Below, in pieces: positions 46,763-58,975 of a DNA stretch of 64,000 nt (the stretch's first letter is position 1; each line of letters starts with the position of its first letter). A program made the translations under genes and the position numbers. Source of the DNA: Flaccisagitta enflata (taxonomy: Eukaryota; Chaetognatha; Sagittoidea; Aphragmophora); assembly GCA_965153355.1 (NCBI GenBank), contig OZ231127.1, forward strand, positions 89,404,001 to 89,468,000, read 5' to 3'. The notes under the pieces were generated by a model that searched no databases, was not told the origin of the DNA, and worked only from the letters and a program-made list of their open reading frames with translations.

Positions 46763-47953
46763 AATTTTGGTGGGAGGCTATGAGAATCTTTTGACCCACT
46801 TGTCGCAGACCATAGCCAAACACCATCTTAGTTTTAATATACTCCCTAAATTTTGGTGAAAGGCTGTGTTTCTCTTGACCAACTTGTCGTAGTTACATAG
46901 CTGGACACCTTTTGGGAAATTTTAACACATTTCTAAAATAATATTCATATTTTAATATAAGTGTTTCTATTTTGACCTTGTGTCGCAGGTAACTGTTACA
47001 CCATTATATAAAAAATATTTTTTACATATGTGTTTCTATTTTGACCTTGTGTCACAGATTCACTTTTTCCTGAAAACAATTTTTAACTGGTGTCTAAAAT
47101 GACTTAAAGAAAGAAAATAATTTTTCCTATAATAAAGGATTTTGAAACTGGTTGGGAGGAAGCCATGATTTTCAATCCTATGGCCGATTCCTGATGATTT
47201 TCTTGATCTCTTCAAACCAAACAGTGGAGGGCACTTTGTTGAAGTGCGACCCGCCTGTACTTGGGTCTTGGAGGTGTATATATATGTATGTGGATACTTT
47301 TGTATGTATATATGTATATATATATGGGTCGAAACCCTTTAAGGTACAGGACTCCAACTGATGACCAGAAGCTGTATGGTTTGATAATTTATAAAAAAAT
47401 TTTTTGGACATGTACTAAAACTTTTTTACCCTTCATGGTGACCTATCATCCCATGATATATCTTCTTTGAAGATGAAGGCCTTTTTTCCCTTTAATCACT
47501 AAAAATCATAACCATAACCATATATAGTATAAATTCTCCTAAATCCCACCCCCCTAATTAGAATAAAGGGGCTCAACTAGGGATATGGACACCTTGGTTC
47601 TCTTTTTTCAATTAGGTCAACTCTAACCAAAATTGGGCTGAGTTGATGGTCCCGATCAATGCCAGAAGACAGCTCTAACAACACCCTTTCCCTAAAATAT
47701 TCATTATTTCTAAATAAAATATTAAGATATTTATTTTTTAAGATAGGAAAATATGACACATTTAGTAAAAAATATATGCCTAAGGAATTTTGATAGTGTT
47801 TCAAAAGACCACAGATTAGGTATGTATGTGTATGTAATGGAAGCTTACGCTATATAAATGTCCATATCTTTTCCAAATTTTGTTCAATTTCTGTTTCCTT
47901 TTGATTAATTGTATGAGTTTTATATAGGATAAATTGTTGCACAAGCCACATAG
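46763..47953 (+). repeat. Naiad 3' region / pseudo-LTR
   Basis: This non-coding part is present in every unit. Four degenerate copies of a TTGACC..CTTGTCGCAG word lie at about 46789, 46875, 46970 and 47040. Later come a TATG-rich stretch, the hairpin GGGT-cgaa-ACCC (47326-47337) and TATATAAA (47851-47858), about 160 bases before the next start codon and a candidate promoter element. Confidence 0.75.
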
Positions 47954-48019
47954 TTTAGTGCCTTGGTATAGAATGTCCGGCGGTCCCATTTGGTGACTCT
48001 CGATTCTTGCCTTTAGGGC

Positions 48020-50836
48020 ATGGTTTCTTTCAACAGTATTATAACTGTAATACAAAATATTGTAACAAATCTTTATTCCTCAACAATTATGGCGAACGAA
48101 ACTCTAATAAAAAAATGCAATGGGAGATTCTGTGGTACTTGTCCATTTTTAGAAGAGAAAAATTGTTTTCATTCAAATTCTACAGGACAAAGACATAAAC
48201 CTTTAACAGCAGATCAGGATTTTCTAACTTGTAAATCAGAAAATGTTATTTACATGATTTATTGTCAGGTTTGCAATATTCAATATATAGGTGAAACAAA
48301 ACAAAAATTAATAAGAAGATTTAGTAATCATAAGACTAACATAAATGGTAAAAAGTCAGGCCAAGTTGTTCATAAACATTTTGAAGAAAGTGGCCATGGC
48401 ATTTCCAATCTTAGAGTAATTCCCATAGAAAAAATTGATAAGAATAATGTTAATTTGCGAGGCTTAAATGAAATCCAGAAGGATAAGGCAATAACTAAAT
48501 ACAGGCAAGAACGTGAGAAAATTTGGATTTCAAAATTGCAGACAGCTTATCCCTTTGGATTAAATATTACTGTCAAAGGGGTCGGTGACTTTAATGTTTC
48601 TCAGGGACTGTACCAAAATTTTGAAGGACGAAGAAGGAGAAAAAATAAAAAACATTCTAGAAGAAAACCAAAAAGGTTAAGAAATAACAATGATATATCT
48701 ATGGATTTTTTAAAAAGAAAACATACTGAACTTAGAGATAAAGATAATTATATTCATTTCTTTAAAACCTTTTTATATGGTCTACCTAGACAACAGTTAC
48801 AAACATTACAAAATAATGCAAGACAGGATAATATGATAGATGATAGATTAAGAGATATGATAAATATGATTTCCCACCAGAAATTATTTAAACCAGTCCA
48901 AACTAATATAAAGAAGGATAGAGATTTTTATCATATTCAATTTAGAGACAAAGGACTGGATCATATCAATATAAGCCAAATACTTAGAAATAAAAGTGTC
49001 ACAGATAAGATTCCAATTTATTTTATTGATAAGGAGCCTCCTATAATTGGATATAGGTTTAACAGAAGTATTGCAGGTAATATTTTTAATTATAAGGAGA
49101 GCTTGTCAGAAGAATCAATTGGAAAATTTGAAAATGGTGACATTCATTGTAATTGCCAAAATTCCATTTATAAGGATGACCACCATGGTCATGTTATAAC
49201 TGGAAACTTAGAAATAATTGAAAATACAATGCTACGAAATATATTTAAAAGAGGACCCAAATATAGATTACCCCAAAGAATAAATTGGTCAGAAGATAAA
49301 AATCACATAATAAATTTTCTTGAGTCTTATATTGAAAATTGGACGGCTAAAGAAAGGAAACAAGGTAACATATTGGTAAAAAAAGAAGATTTAGATTTAT
49401 GGAAAAATGAGATACTAAGAGTAGTAGACAACAAAATAAGTCGAGGTAAAACTTTATTTAAAAGGACCTGGTCGAAAAGATTAGATGGTAGTCTAGCCAC
49501 AGAATTGGCAAGATTGAAACAGGATTTTATCATTACTGTGGCAGATAAAGCTCAAAATAACATTTTATTCACTTGTAAATATTTTTATATAAAAAACTTA
49601 AAGGAAGAATTGACACGACCAGGTCAATTAACCTATCAATTGTCAAATAAGAGACAAAATGATATTAATAAAGATATAATTAATTTTTCAAAATGCAAGG
49701 GTATTAAAGCTCCAGAGAATATGGGAGACCTGCCTCTGATATATTGGATACCCAAAATGCATAAGAATCCAATAGGCAGTAGATTTATTGCAGGATCCAA
49801 ATTTTGTTCAATCAAGATGCTCTCAAAATACTTTTCTAAGGCTTTGAAATTAATTTTACAACATATGAAGCTATATAATAAAACAGTTTTTGAGAGGACA
49901 AGTTTGAATTGTTTTTGGATTTTGGATAACTCTTTAGAATTTTTGGAAAAAATAAAATCTGAAAGGATAAACCATATGGAAACATATGATTTTTCCACTC
50001 TATATACGGCCTTGCCTCATGGAGAAATAAAACGTAAATTTTCAGCTATTTTTCAGAAAGTTTTTAATAGGGAGGCAAGGCCATACATAAGTGTCAATAT
50101 GAATGAGGCTTATTTTAGTCCTATAAAGGCTAAAAATAAATTTTCATTCAGATTGGCAGACATGCAGGAAATTTTAGAATTTATATTGGATAATATTTAT
50201 GTAAAATTTGGTGCAAATGTCTATAAGCAAGTGATAGGTATTCCTATTGGTCTTGATTCTGGACAGGATATTGCTAATTTACTTTTATATAGTTATGAAT
50301 CAGACTATGTGGGTGAAATTTCTAAGGTAGATCTTCCGACAGCAAGGAAATTTAAGCTTAATGGAAGATATATTGATGATCTTTTTGTAGCTAATTTTCC
50401 AACCTTTAGGGATCATATCTATGAAATATACCCTCAAGATCTAGAAATTAAATTAGAATCTAATAATACCCAGGAAGTAACATACTTAGACTTAAAGATT
50501 AAATCAGAAAATTCTACTCTAAATTTTTCTGTCTATGATAAACGTGATGATTTCTCTTTTGATATTGTTAATTTTCCCTACATAGACAGCTGTATACCAA
50601 AAAAATCAGCCTTGGGTGTTTATTTAAGTCAATTGATAAGATATGCTAAATTGTCATCTAAATATGAAGATTTTTTACAAAGAAGCAGATCTTTGGTTGA
50701 TAAACTAAAGACCCAAGGCTACAAAGAACATGATTTAAAACGACTAACTTCAAGATTTTTTAGGGAAAAACATGATATTCTAATAAAATATAATATTCCT
50801 AATACAGATGATTTTTTGAAAAATATATTTGAATAA
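48020..50836 (+). CDS. Naiad Penelope-like protein: N-terminal GIY-YIG endonuclease, CxC, RT
   Basis: 938 codons, uninterrupted. A cysteine cluster C33, C38, C41, C49 precedes the GIY-YIG domain: VIY 76-78, C82 and C85, YIG 89-91, R99/R100, H104, H118/H120, with E137 the likely catalytic Glu. A basic stretch at 204-221 may be a nuclear signal. HCNC (C377, C379) with H388-H391 is the CxC link typical of this clade. RT: YWIPKMHK 575-582, catalytic D657 in YDFSTLYT, GIPIGLDSGQD 740-750, YIDD 784-787, thumb region 863-880. The order endonuclease then RT defines N-terminal EN+ Penelope-like elements (Naiad). TAG lies two codons upstream of Met1; M24 has a strong start context too. Confidence 0.94.
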   Translation: MVSFNSIITVIQNIVTNLYSSTIMANETLIKKCNGRFCGTCPFLEEKNCFHSNSTGQRHKPLTADQDFLTCKSENVIYMIYCQVCNIQYIGETKQKLIRRFSNHKTNINGKKSGQVVHKHFEESGHGISNLRVIPIEKIDKNNVNLRGLNEIQKDKAITKYRQEREKIWISKLQTAYPFGLNITVKGVGDFNVSQGLYQNFEGRRRRKNKKHSRRKPKRLRNNNDISMDFLKRKHTELRDKDNYIHFFKTFLYGLPRQQLQTLQNNARQDNMIDDRLRDMINMISHQKLFKPVQTNIKKDRDFYHIQFRDKGLDHINISQILRNKSVTDKIPIYFIDKEPPIIGYRFNRSIAGNIFNYKESLSEESIGKFENGDIHCNCQNSIYKDDHHGHVITGNLEIIENTMLRNIFKRGPKYRLPQRINWSEDKNHIINFLESYIENWTAKERKQGNILVKKEDLDLWKNEILRVVDNKISRGKTLFKRTWSKRLDGSLATELARLKQDFIITVADKAQNNILFTCKYFYIKNLKEELTRPGQLTYQLSNKRQNDINKDIINFSKCKGIKAPENMGDLPLIYWIPKMHKNPIGSRFIAGSKFCSIKMLSKYFSKALKLILQHMKLYNKTVFERTSLNCFWILDNSLEFLEKIKSERINHMETYDFSTLYTALPHGEIKRKFSAIFQKVFNREARPYISVNMNEAYFSPIKAKNKFSFRLADMQEILEFILDNIYVKFGANVYKQVIGIPIGLDSGQDIANLLLYSYESDYVGEISKVDLPTARKFKLNGRYIDDLFVANFPTFRDHIYEIYPQDLEIKLESNNTQEVTYLDLKIKSENSTLNFSVYDKRDDFSFDIVNFPYIDSCIPKKSALGVYLSQLIRYAKLSSKYEDFLQRSRSLVDKLKTQGYKEHDLKRLTSRFFREKHDILIKYNIPNTDDFLKNIFE

Positions 50837-52029
50837 AATGTTGGTGGGAGGCTATGAGAATCTTTTGACCCACTTGTCGCAGACCATAGCCAAACACCAT
50901 CTTAGTTTTGATATAGTCCCTAAATTTTGGTGAAAGGCTGTGTTTCTCTTGACCAACTTGTCGTAGTTACATAGCTGGACACCTTTTGGGAAATGTTAAC
51001 ACATTTCTAAAATAATATTCATATTTTAATATAAGTGTTTCTATTTTGACCTTGTGTCGCAGATTCACTTTATTATTTTTTTATATAAAAAATATTTTTT
51101 ACATATGTGTTTCTATTTTGACCTTGTGTCACAGATTCACTTTTTCCTGAAAACAATTTTTAACTGGTGTCTAAAATGACTTAAAGAAAGAAAATAATTT
51201 TTCCTATAATAAAGGATTTTGAAACTGGTTGGGAGGAAGCCATGAATTTCAATCCTATGGCCGATTCCTGATGATTTTCTTGATCTCTTCAAACCAAACA
51301 GTGGAGGGCACTTTGTTGAAGTGCGACCCGCCTGTACTTGGGTCTTGGAGGTGTATATATATGTATGTGGATACTTTTGTATGTATATATGTATATATAT
51401 ATGGGTCGAAACCCTTTAAGGTACAGGACTCCAACTGATGACCAGAAGCTGTATGGTTTGATAATTTATAAAAAATTTTTTGGACATGTACTAAAACTTT
51501 TTTACCCTTCATGGTGACCTATCATCCCATGATATATCTTCTTTGAAGATGAAGGCCTTTTTTCCCTTTAATCACTAAAAATCATAACCATAACCATATA
51601 TAGTATAAATTCTCCTAAATCCCACCCCCCTAATTAGAATAAAGGGGCTCAACTAGGGATATGGACACCTTGGTTCTCTTTTTTCAATTAGGTCAACTCT
51701 AACCAAAATTGGGCTGAGTTGATGGTCCCGATCAATGCCAGAAGACAGCTCTAACAACACCCTTTCCCTAAAATATTCATTATTTCTAAATAAAATATTA
51801 AGATATTTATTTTTTAAGATAGGAAAATATGACACATTTAGTAAAAAATATATGCCTAAGGAATTTTGATAGTGTTTCAAAAGACCACAGATTAGGTATG
51901 TATGTGTATGTAATGGAAGCTTACGCTATATAAATGTCCATATCTTTTCCAAATTTTGTTCAATTTCTGTTTCCTTTTGATTAATTGTATGAGTTTTATA
52001 TAGGATAAATTGTTGCACAAGCCACATAG
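50837..52029 (+). repeat. Naiad unit 1 3' region
   Basis: Same content as 46763-47953 with few changes. Near 51062 it reads AGATTCACTTTATTATTTTT, where the first copy has GTAACTGTTACACC. Confidence 0.8.
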
Positions 52030-52095
52030 TTTAGTGCCTTGGTATAGAATGTCCGGCGGTCCCATTTGGTGACTCTCGATTCTTGCCTTTAGGGC

Positions 52096-54911
52096 ATGGT
52101 TTCTTTCAACAGTATTATAACTGTAATACAAAATATTGTAACAAATCTTTATTCCTCAACAATTATGGCGAACGAAACTCTAATAAAAAAATGCAATGGG
52201 AGATTCTGTGGTACTTGTCCATTTTTAGAAGAGAAAAATTGTTTTCATTCAAATTCTACAGGACAAAGACATAAACCTTTAACAGCAGATCAGGATTTTC
52301 TAACTTGTAAATCAGAAAATGTTATTTACATGATTTATTGTCAGGTTTGCAATATTCAATATATAGGTGAAACAAAACAAAAATTAATAAGAAGATTTAG
52401 TAATCATAAGACTAACATAAATGGTAAAAAGTCAGGCCAAGTTGTTCATAAACATTTTGAAGAAAGTGGCCATGGCATTTCCAATCTTAGAGTAATTCCC
52501 ATAGAAAAAATTGATAAGAATAATGTTAATTTGCGAGGCTTAAATGAAATCCAGAAGGATAAGGCAATAACTAAATACAGGCAAGAACGTGAGAAAATTT
52601 GGATTTCAAAATTGCAGACAGCTTATCCCTTTGGATTAAATATTACTGTCAAAGGGGTCGGTGACTTTAATGTTTCTCAGGGACTGTACCAAAATTTTGA
52701 AGGACGAAGAAGGAGAAAAAATAAAAAACATTCTAGAAGAAAACCAAAAAGGTTAAGAAATAACAATGATATATCTATGGATTTTTTAAAAAGAAAACAT
52801 ACTGAACTTAGAGATAAAGATAATTATATTCATTTCTTTAAAACCTTTTTATATGGTCTACCTAGACAACGGTTACAAGCATTACAAAATAATGCAAGAC
52901 AGGATAATATGATAGATGATAGATTAAGAGATATGATAAATATGATTTCCCACCAGAAATTATTTAAACCAGTCCAAACTAATATAAAGAAGGATAGAGA
53001 TTTTTATCATATTCAATTTAGAGACAAAGGACTGGATCATATCAATATAAGCCAAATACTTAGAAATAAAAGTGTCACAGATAAGATTCCAATTTATTTT
53101 ATTGATAAGGAGCCTCCTATAATTGGATATAGGTTTAACAGAAGTATTGCAGGTAATATTTTTAATTATAAGGAGAGCTTGTCAGAAGAATCAATTGGAA
53201 AATTTGAAAATGGTGACATTCATTGTAATTGCCAAAATTCCATTTATAAGGATGACCACCATGGTCATGTTATAACTGGAAACTTAGAAATAATTGAAAA
53301 TACAATGCTACGAAATATATTTAAAAGAGGACCCAAATATAGATTACCCCAAAGAATAAATTGGTCAGAAGATAAAAATCACATAATAAATTTTCTTGAG
53401 TCTTATATTGAAAATTGGACGGCTAAAGAAAGGAAACAAGGTAACATATTGGTAAAAAAGAAGATTTAGATTTATGGAAAAATGAGATACTAAGAGTAGT
53501 AGACAACAAAATAAGTCGCGGTAAAACTTTTTTTAAAAGGACCTGGTCGAAAAGATTAGATGGTAGTCTAGCCACAGAATTGGCAAGATTGAAACAGGAT
53601 TTTGTCATTACTGTGGCAGATAAAGTTCAAAATAACATTTTATTCACTTGTAAATATTTTTATATAAAAAACTTAAAGGAAGAATTGACACGACCAGGTC
53701 AATTAACCTATCAGTTGTCAAATAAGGGACAAAATGATATTAATAAAGATATAATTAATTTTTCAAAATGCAAGGGTATTAAAGTTCCAGAGAATATGGG
53801 AGACCTGCCTCTGATATATTGGATACCCAAAATGCATAAGAATCCAATAGGCAGTAGATTTATTGCAGGATCCAAATTTTGTTCAATCAAGATGCTCTCA
53901 AAATACTTTTCTAAGGCTTTGAAATTAATTTTACAACATATGAAGCTATATAATAAAACAGTTTTTGAGAGGACAAGTTTGAATTGTTTTTGGATTTTGG
54001 ATAACTCTTTAGAATTTTTGGAAAAAATAAAATCTGAAAGGATAAACCATATGGAAACATATGATTTTTCCACTCTATATACGGCCTTGCCTCATGGAGA
54101 AATAAAACGTAAATTTTCAGCTATTTTTCAGAAAGTTTTTAATAGGGAGGCAAGGCCATACATAAGTGTCAATATGAATGAGGCTTATTTTAGTCCTATA
54201 AAGGCTAAAAATAAATTTTCATTCAGATTGGCAGACATGCAGGAAATTTTAGAATTTATATTGGATAATATTTATGTAAAATTTGGTGCAAATGTCTATA
54301 AGCAAGTGATAGGTATTCCTATTGGTCTTGATTCTGGACAGGATATTGCTAATTTACTTTTATATAGTTATGAATCAGACTATGTGGGTGAAATTTCTAA
54401 GGTAGATCTTCCGACAGCAAGGAAATTTAAGCTTAATGGAAGATATATTGATGATCTTTTTGTAGCTAATTTTCCAACCTTTAGGGATCATATCTATGAA
54501 ATATACCCTCAAGATCTAGAAATTAAATTAGAATCTAATAATACCCAGGAAGTAACATACTTAGACTTAAAGATTAAATCAGAAAATTCTACTCTAAATT
54601 TTTCTGTCTATGATAAACGTGATGATTTCTCTTTTGATATTGTTAATTTTCCCTACATAGACAGCTGTATACCAAAAAAATCAGCCTTGGGTGTTTATTT
54701 AAGTCAATTGATAAGATATGCTAAATTGTCATCTAAATATGAAGATTTTTTACAAAGAAGCAGATCTTTGGTTGATAAACTAAAGACCCAAGGCTACAAA
54801 GAACATGATTTAAAACGACTAACTTCAAGATTTTTTAGGGAAAAACATGATATTCTAATAAAATATAATATTCCTAATACAGATGATTTTTTGAAAAATA
54901 TATTTGAATAA
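52096..54911 (+). pseudogene. Naiad ORF, one-base frameshift
   Basis: Reading is intact to about residue 455, then lost at 53454-53459, where six A replace the seven found at 49378-49384. This ends the frame at 53469. The other frame continues without a stop to 54911 and keeps all RT motifs. It shares DFVIT and KVPEN variants with unit 3 and has its own PRQRLQAL change. A single homopolymer deletion may be real or an assembly error. Confidence 0.9.
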
Positions 54912-56092
54912 AATTTTGGTGGGAGGCTATGAGAATCTTTTGACCCACTTGTCTCCCATAGCAAACACCATCTTAGTTTTAATATAGTCCTAAATTTTGG
55001 TGAGGCTGTGTTTCTCTTGACCAACTTGTCGTAGTTACATAGCTGGACACCTTTTGGGAAATTTTAACACATTTCTAAAATAATATTCATATTTTAATAT
55101 AAGTGTTTCTATTTTGACCTTGTGTCGCAGATTCACTTTATTATTTTTTTATATATAAAAAATATTTTTAACATATGTGTTTCTATTTTGACCTTGTGTC
55201 ACAGATTCACTTTTTCCTGAAAACAATTTTTAACTGGTGTCTAAAATGACTAAAGAAAGAAAATAATTTTTCCTATAATAAAGGATTTTGAAACTGGTTG
55301 GGAGGAAGCCATGATTTTCAATCCTATGGCCGATTCCTGATGATTTTCTTGATCTCTTCAAACCAAACAGTGGAGGGCACTTTGTTGAAGTGCGACCCGC
55401 CTGTACTTGGGTCTTGGAGGTGTATATATATGTATGTGGATACTTTTGTATGTATATATGTATATATATATGGGTCGAAACCCTTTAAGGTACAGGACTC
55501 CAACTGATGACCAGAAGCTGTATGGTTTGATAATTTATAAAAAATTTTTTTGGACATGTACTAAAACTTTTTTACCCTTCATGGTGACCTATCATCCCAT
55601 GATATATCTTCTTTGAAGATGAAGGCCTTTTTCCCTTTAATCACTAAAAATCATAACCATAACCATATATAGTATAAATTCTCCTAAATCCCACCCCCTA
55701 ATTAGAATAAAGGGGCTCAACTAGGGATATGGACACCTTGGTTCTCTTTTTCAATTAGGTCAACTCTAACCAAAATTGGGCTGAGTTGATGGTCCCGATC
55801 AATGCCAGAAGACAGCTCTAACAACACCCTTTCCCTAAAATATTCATTATTTCTAAATAAAATATTAAGATATTTATTTTTAAGATAGGAAAATATGACA
55901 CATTTAGTAAAAATATATGCCTAAGGAATTTTGATAGTGTTTCAAAAGACCACAGATTAGGTATGTATGTATGTAATGGAAGCTTACACTATATAAATGT
56001 CCATATCTTTTCCAAATTTTGTTCAATTTCTGTTTCCTTTTGATTAATTGTATGAGTTTTATATAGGATAAATTGTTGCACAAGCCACATAG
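54912..56092 (+). repeat. Naiad unit 2 3' region
   Basis: Several small deletions relative to the other units (GTCTCCCATAGC for GTCGCAGACCATAGCC; TGGTGAGGC for TGGTGAAAGGC). Otherwise the same layout. Confidence 0.8.
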
Positions 56093-56158
56093 TTTAGTGC
56101 CTTGGTATAGAATGTCCGGCGGTCCCATTTGGTGACTCTCGATTCTTGCCTTTAGGGC

Positions 56159-58975
56159 ATGGTTTCTTTCAACAGTATTATAACTGTAATACAAAATATT
56201 GTAACAAATCTTTATTCCTCAACAATTATGGCGAACGAAACTCTAATAAAAAAATGCAATGGGCGATTCTGTGGTACCTGTCCATTTTTAGAAGAAAAAA
56301 ATTGTTTTCATTCAAATTCTACAGGACAAAGACATAAACCTTTAACAGCAGATCAAGATTTTCTAACTTGTAAATCAGAAAATGTTATTTACATGATTTA
56401 TTGTCAGGTTTGCAATATTCAATATATAGGTGAAACAAAACAAAAATTAATAAGAAGATTTAGTAATCATAAGACTAACATAAATGGTAAAAAGTCAGGC
56501 CAAGTTGTTCATAAACATTTTGAAGAAAGTGGCCATGGCATTTCCAATCTTAGAGTAATTCCCATAGAAAAAATTGATAAGAATAATGTTAATTTGCGAG
56601 GCTTAAATGAAATCCAGAAGGATAAGGCAATAACTAAATACAGGCAAGAACGTGAGAAAATTTGGATTTCAAAATTGCAGACAGCTTATCCCTTTGGATT
56701 AAATATTACTGTCAAAGGGGTCGGTGACTTTAATGTTTCTCAGGGACTGTACCAAAATTTTGAAGGACGAAGAAGGAGAAAAAATAAAAAACATTCTAGA
56801 AGAAAACCAAAAAGGTTAAGAAATAACAATGATATATCTATGGATTTTTTAAAAAGAAAACATACTGAACTTAGAGATAAAGATAATTATATTCATTTCT
56901 TTAAAACCTTTTTATATGGTCTACCTAGACAACAGTTACAAACATTACAAAATAATGCAAGACAGGATAATATGATAGATGATAGATTAAGAGATATGAT
57001 AAATATGATTTCCCACCAGAAATTATTTAAACCAGTCCAAACTAATATAAAGAAGGATAGAGATTTTTATCATATTCAATTTAGAGACAAAGGACTGGAT
57101 CATATCAATATAAGCCAAATACTTAGAAATAAAAGTGTCACAGATAAGATTCCAATTTATTTTATTGATAAGGAGCCTCCTATAATTGGATATAGGTTTA
57201 ACAGAAGTATTGCAGGTAATATTTTTAATTATAAGGAGAGCTTGTCAGAAGAATCAATTGGAAAATTTGAAAATGGTGACATTCATTGTAATTGCCAAAA
57301 TTCCATTTATAAGGATGACCACCATGGTCATGTTATAACTGGAAACTTAGAAATAATTGAAAATACAATGCTACGAAATATATTTAAAAGAGGACCCAAA
57401 TATAGATTACCCCAAAGAATAAATTGGTCAGAAGATAAAAATCACATAATAAATTTTCTTGAGTCTTATATTGAAAATTGGACGGCTAAAGAAAGGAAAC
57501 AAGGTAACATATTGGTAAAAAAAGAAGATTTAGATTTATGGAAAAATGAGATATTAAGAGTAGTAGACAACAAAATAAGTCGAGGTAAAACTTTATTTAA
57601 AAGGACCTGGTCGAAAAGATTAGATGGTAGTCTAGCCACAGAATTGGCAAGATTGAAACAGGATTTTGTCATTACTGTGGCAGATAAAGCTCAAAATAAC
57701 ATTTTATTCACTTGTAAATATTTTTATATAAAAAACTTAAAGGAAGAATTGACACGACCAGGTCAATTAACCTATCAATTGTCAAATAAGAGACAAAATG
57801 ATATTAATAAAGATATAATTAATTTTTCAAAATGCAAGGGTATTAAAGTTCCAGAGAATATGGGAGACCTGCCTCTGATATATTGGATACCCAAAATGCA
57901 TAAGAATCCAATAGGCAGTAGATTTATTGCAGGATCCAAATTTTGTTCAATCAAGATGCTCTCAAAATACTTTTCTAAGGCTTTGAAATTAATTTTACAA
58001 CATATGAAGCTATATAATAAAACAGTTTTTGAGAGGACAAGTTTGAATTGTTTTTGGATTTTGGATAACTCTTTAGAATTTTTGGAAAAAATAAAATCTG
58101 AAAGGATAAACCATATGGAAACATATGATTTTTCCACTCTATATACGGCCTTGCCTCATGGAGAAATAAAACGTAAATTTTCAGCTATTTTTCAGAAAGT
58201 TTTTAATAGGGAGGCAAGGCCATACATAAGTGTCAATATGAATGAGGCTTATTTTAGTCCTATAAAGGCTAAAAATAAATTTTCATTCAGATCGGCAGAC
58301 ATGCAGGAAATTTTAGAATTTATATTGGATAATATTTATGTAAAATTTGGTGCAAATGTCTATAAGCAAGTGATAGGTATTCCTATTGGTCTTGATTCTG
58401 GACAGGATATTGCTAATTTACTTTTATATAGTTATGAATCAGACTATGTGGGTGAAATTTCTAAGGTAGATCTTCCGACAGCAAGGAAATTTAAGCTTAA
58501 TGGAAGATATATTGATGATCTTTTTGTAGCTAATTTTCCAACCTTTAGGGATCATATCTATGAAATATACCCTCAAGATCTAGAAATTAAATTAGAATCT
58601 AATAATACCCAGGAAGTAACATACTTAGACTTAAAGATTAAATCAGAAAATTCTACTCTAAATTTTTCTGTCTATGATAAACGTGATGATTTCTCTTTTG
58701 ATATTGTTAATTTTCCCTACATAGACAGCTGTATACCAAAAAAATCAGCCTTGGGTGTTTATTTAAGTCAATTGATAAGATATGCTAAATTGTCATCTAA
58801 ATATGAAGATTTTTTACAAAGAAGCAGATCTTTGGTTGATAAACTAAAGACCCAAGGCTACAAAGAACATGATTTAAAACGACTAACTTCAAGATTTTTT
58901 AGGGAAAAACATGATATTCTAATAAAATATAATATTCCTAATACAGATGATTTTTTGAAAAATATATTTGAATAA
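56159..58975 (+). CDS. Naiad Penelope-like protein, intact copy 2
   Basis: 938 codons with the same domains as the copy at 48020. It differs from that copy by only a few residues: DFVIT for DFIIT, KVPEN for KAPEN and FRSAD for FRLAD. None touches a catalytic motif. Two intact copies at near-identity point to recent amplification. Confidence 0.94.
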   Translation: MVSFNSIITVIQNIVTNLYSSTIMANETLIKKCNGRFCGTCPFLEEKNCFHSNSTGQRHKPLTADQDFLTCKSENVIYMIYCQVCNIQYIGETKQKLIRRFSNHKTNINGKKSGQVVHKHFEESGHGISNLRVIPIEKIDKNNVNLRGLNEIQKDKAITKYRQEREKIWISKLQTAYPFGLNITVKGVGDFNVSQGLYQNFEGRRRRKNKKHSRRKPKRLRNNNDISMDFLKRKHTELRDKDNYIHFFKTFLYGLPRQQLQTLQNNARQDNMIDDRLRDMINMISHQKLFKPVQTNIKKDRDFYHIQFRDKGLDHINISQILRNKSVTDKIPIYFIDKEPPIIGYRFNRSIAGNIFNYKESLSEESIGKFENGDIHCNCQNSIYKDDHHGHVITGNLEIIENTMLRNIFKRGPKYRLPQRINWSEDKNHIINFLESYIENWTAKERKQGNILVKKEDLDLWKNEILRVVDNKISRGKTLFKRTWSKRLDGSLATELARLKQDFVITVADKAQNNILFTCKYFYIKNLKEELTRPGQLTYQLSNKRQNDINKDIINFSKCKGIKVPENMGDLPLIYWIPKMHKNPIGSRFIAGSKFCSIKMLSKYFSKALKLILQHMKLYNKTVFERTSLNCFWILDNSLEFLEKIKSERINHMETYDFSTLYTALPHGEIKRKFSAIFQKVFNREARPYISVNMNEAYFSPIKAKNKFSFRSADMQEILEFILDNIYVKFGANVYKQVIGIPIGLDSGQDIANLLLYSYESDYVGEISKVDLPTARKFKLNGRYIDDLFVANFPTFRDHIYEIYPQDLEIKLESNNTQEVTYLDLKIKSENSTLNFSVYDKRDDFSFDIVNFPYIDSCIPKKSALGVYLSQLIRYAKLSSKYEDFLQRSRSLVDKLKTQGYKEHDLKRLTSRFFREKHDILIKYNIPNTDDFLKNIFE

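Larger units (their letters stand above)
45258..47953 (+). mobile_element. Naiad array, 5'-truncated first copy
   Basis: Identity with the full units starts at TTGAAAATTGG, inside the coding region, and runs through the RT and 3' region to the unit junction. It begins about 45 bp after the end of the preceding hairpin-VNTR element. Truncated leading copies that act as pseudo-LTRs are typical of Penelope-like elements. Confidence 0.93.
47954..52029 (+). mobile_element. Naiad array unit 1 (complete, 4076 bp)
   Basis: It starts at ATAGTTTAGTGCCTTGG, right after the GCACAAGCCAC end of the previous copy. It contains an intact ORF and a 1.2 kb 3' region. The junction point is confirmed by the solo fragment in the LINE, which ends at the same place. 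Confidence 0.94.
52030..56092 (+). mobile_element. Naiad array unit 2 (4063 bp)
   Basis: Complete unit, 13 bases shorter than units 1 and 3, mainly through small deletions in the 3' region (for example near 54950-54990). Its ORF is frameshifted. Confidence 0.93.

Noticed and set aside
47326-47372. Hammerhead ribozyme-like words (GAAA then CTGATGA) in each Naiad unit
   Set aside because: In the order required, stem I and stem II do not pair (C opposite C, A opposite C next to the core). GAAA is better explained by the hairpin GGGT-cgaa-ACCC. N-terminal EN+ Penelope-like elements are known to lack canonical hammerheads.
47152-48055. Small plus- and minus-strand frames in the Naiad 3' region (for example 69, 75 and 79 codons)
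   Set aside because: Short, AT-driven, without motif, and broken by indels in some units. No evidence of coding.
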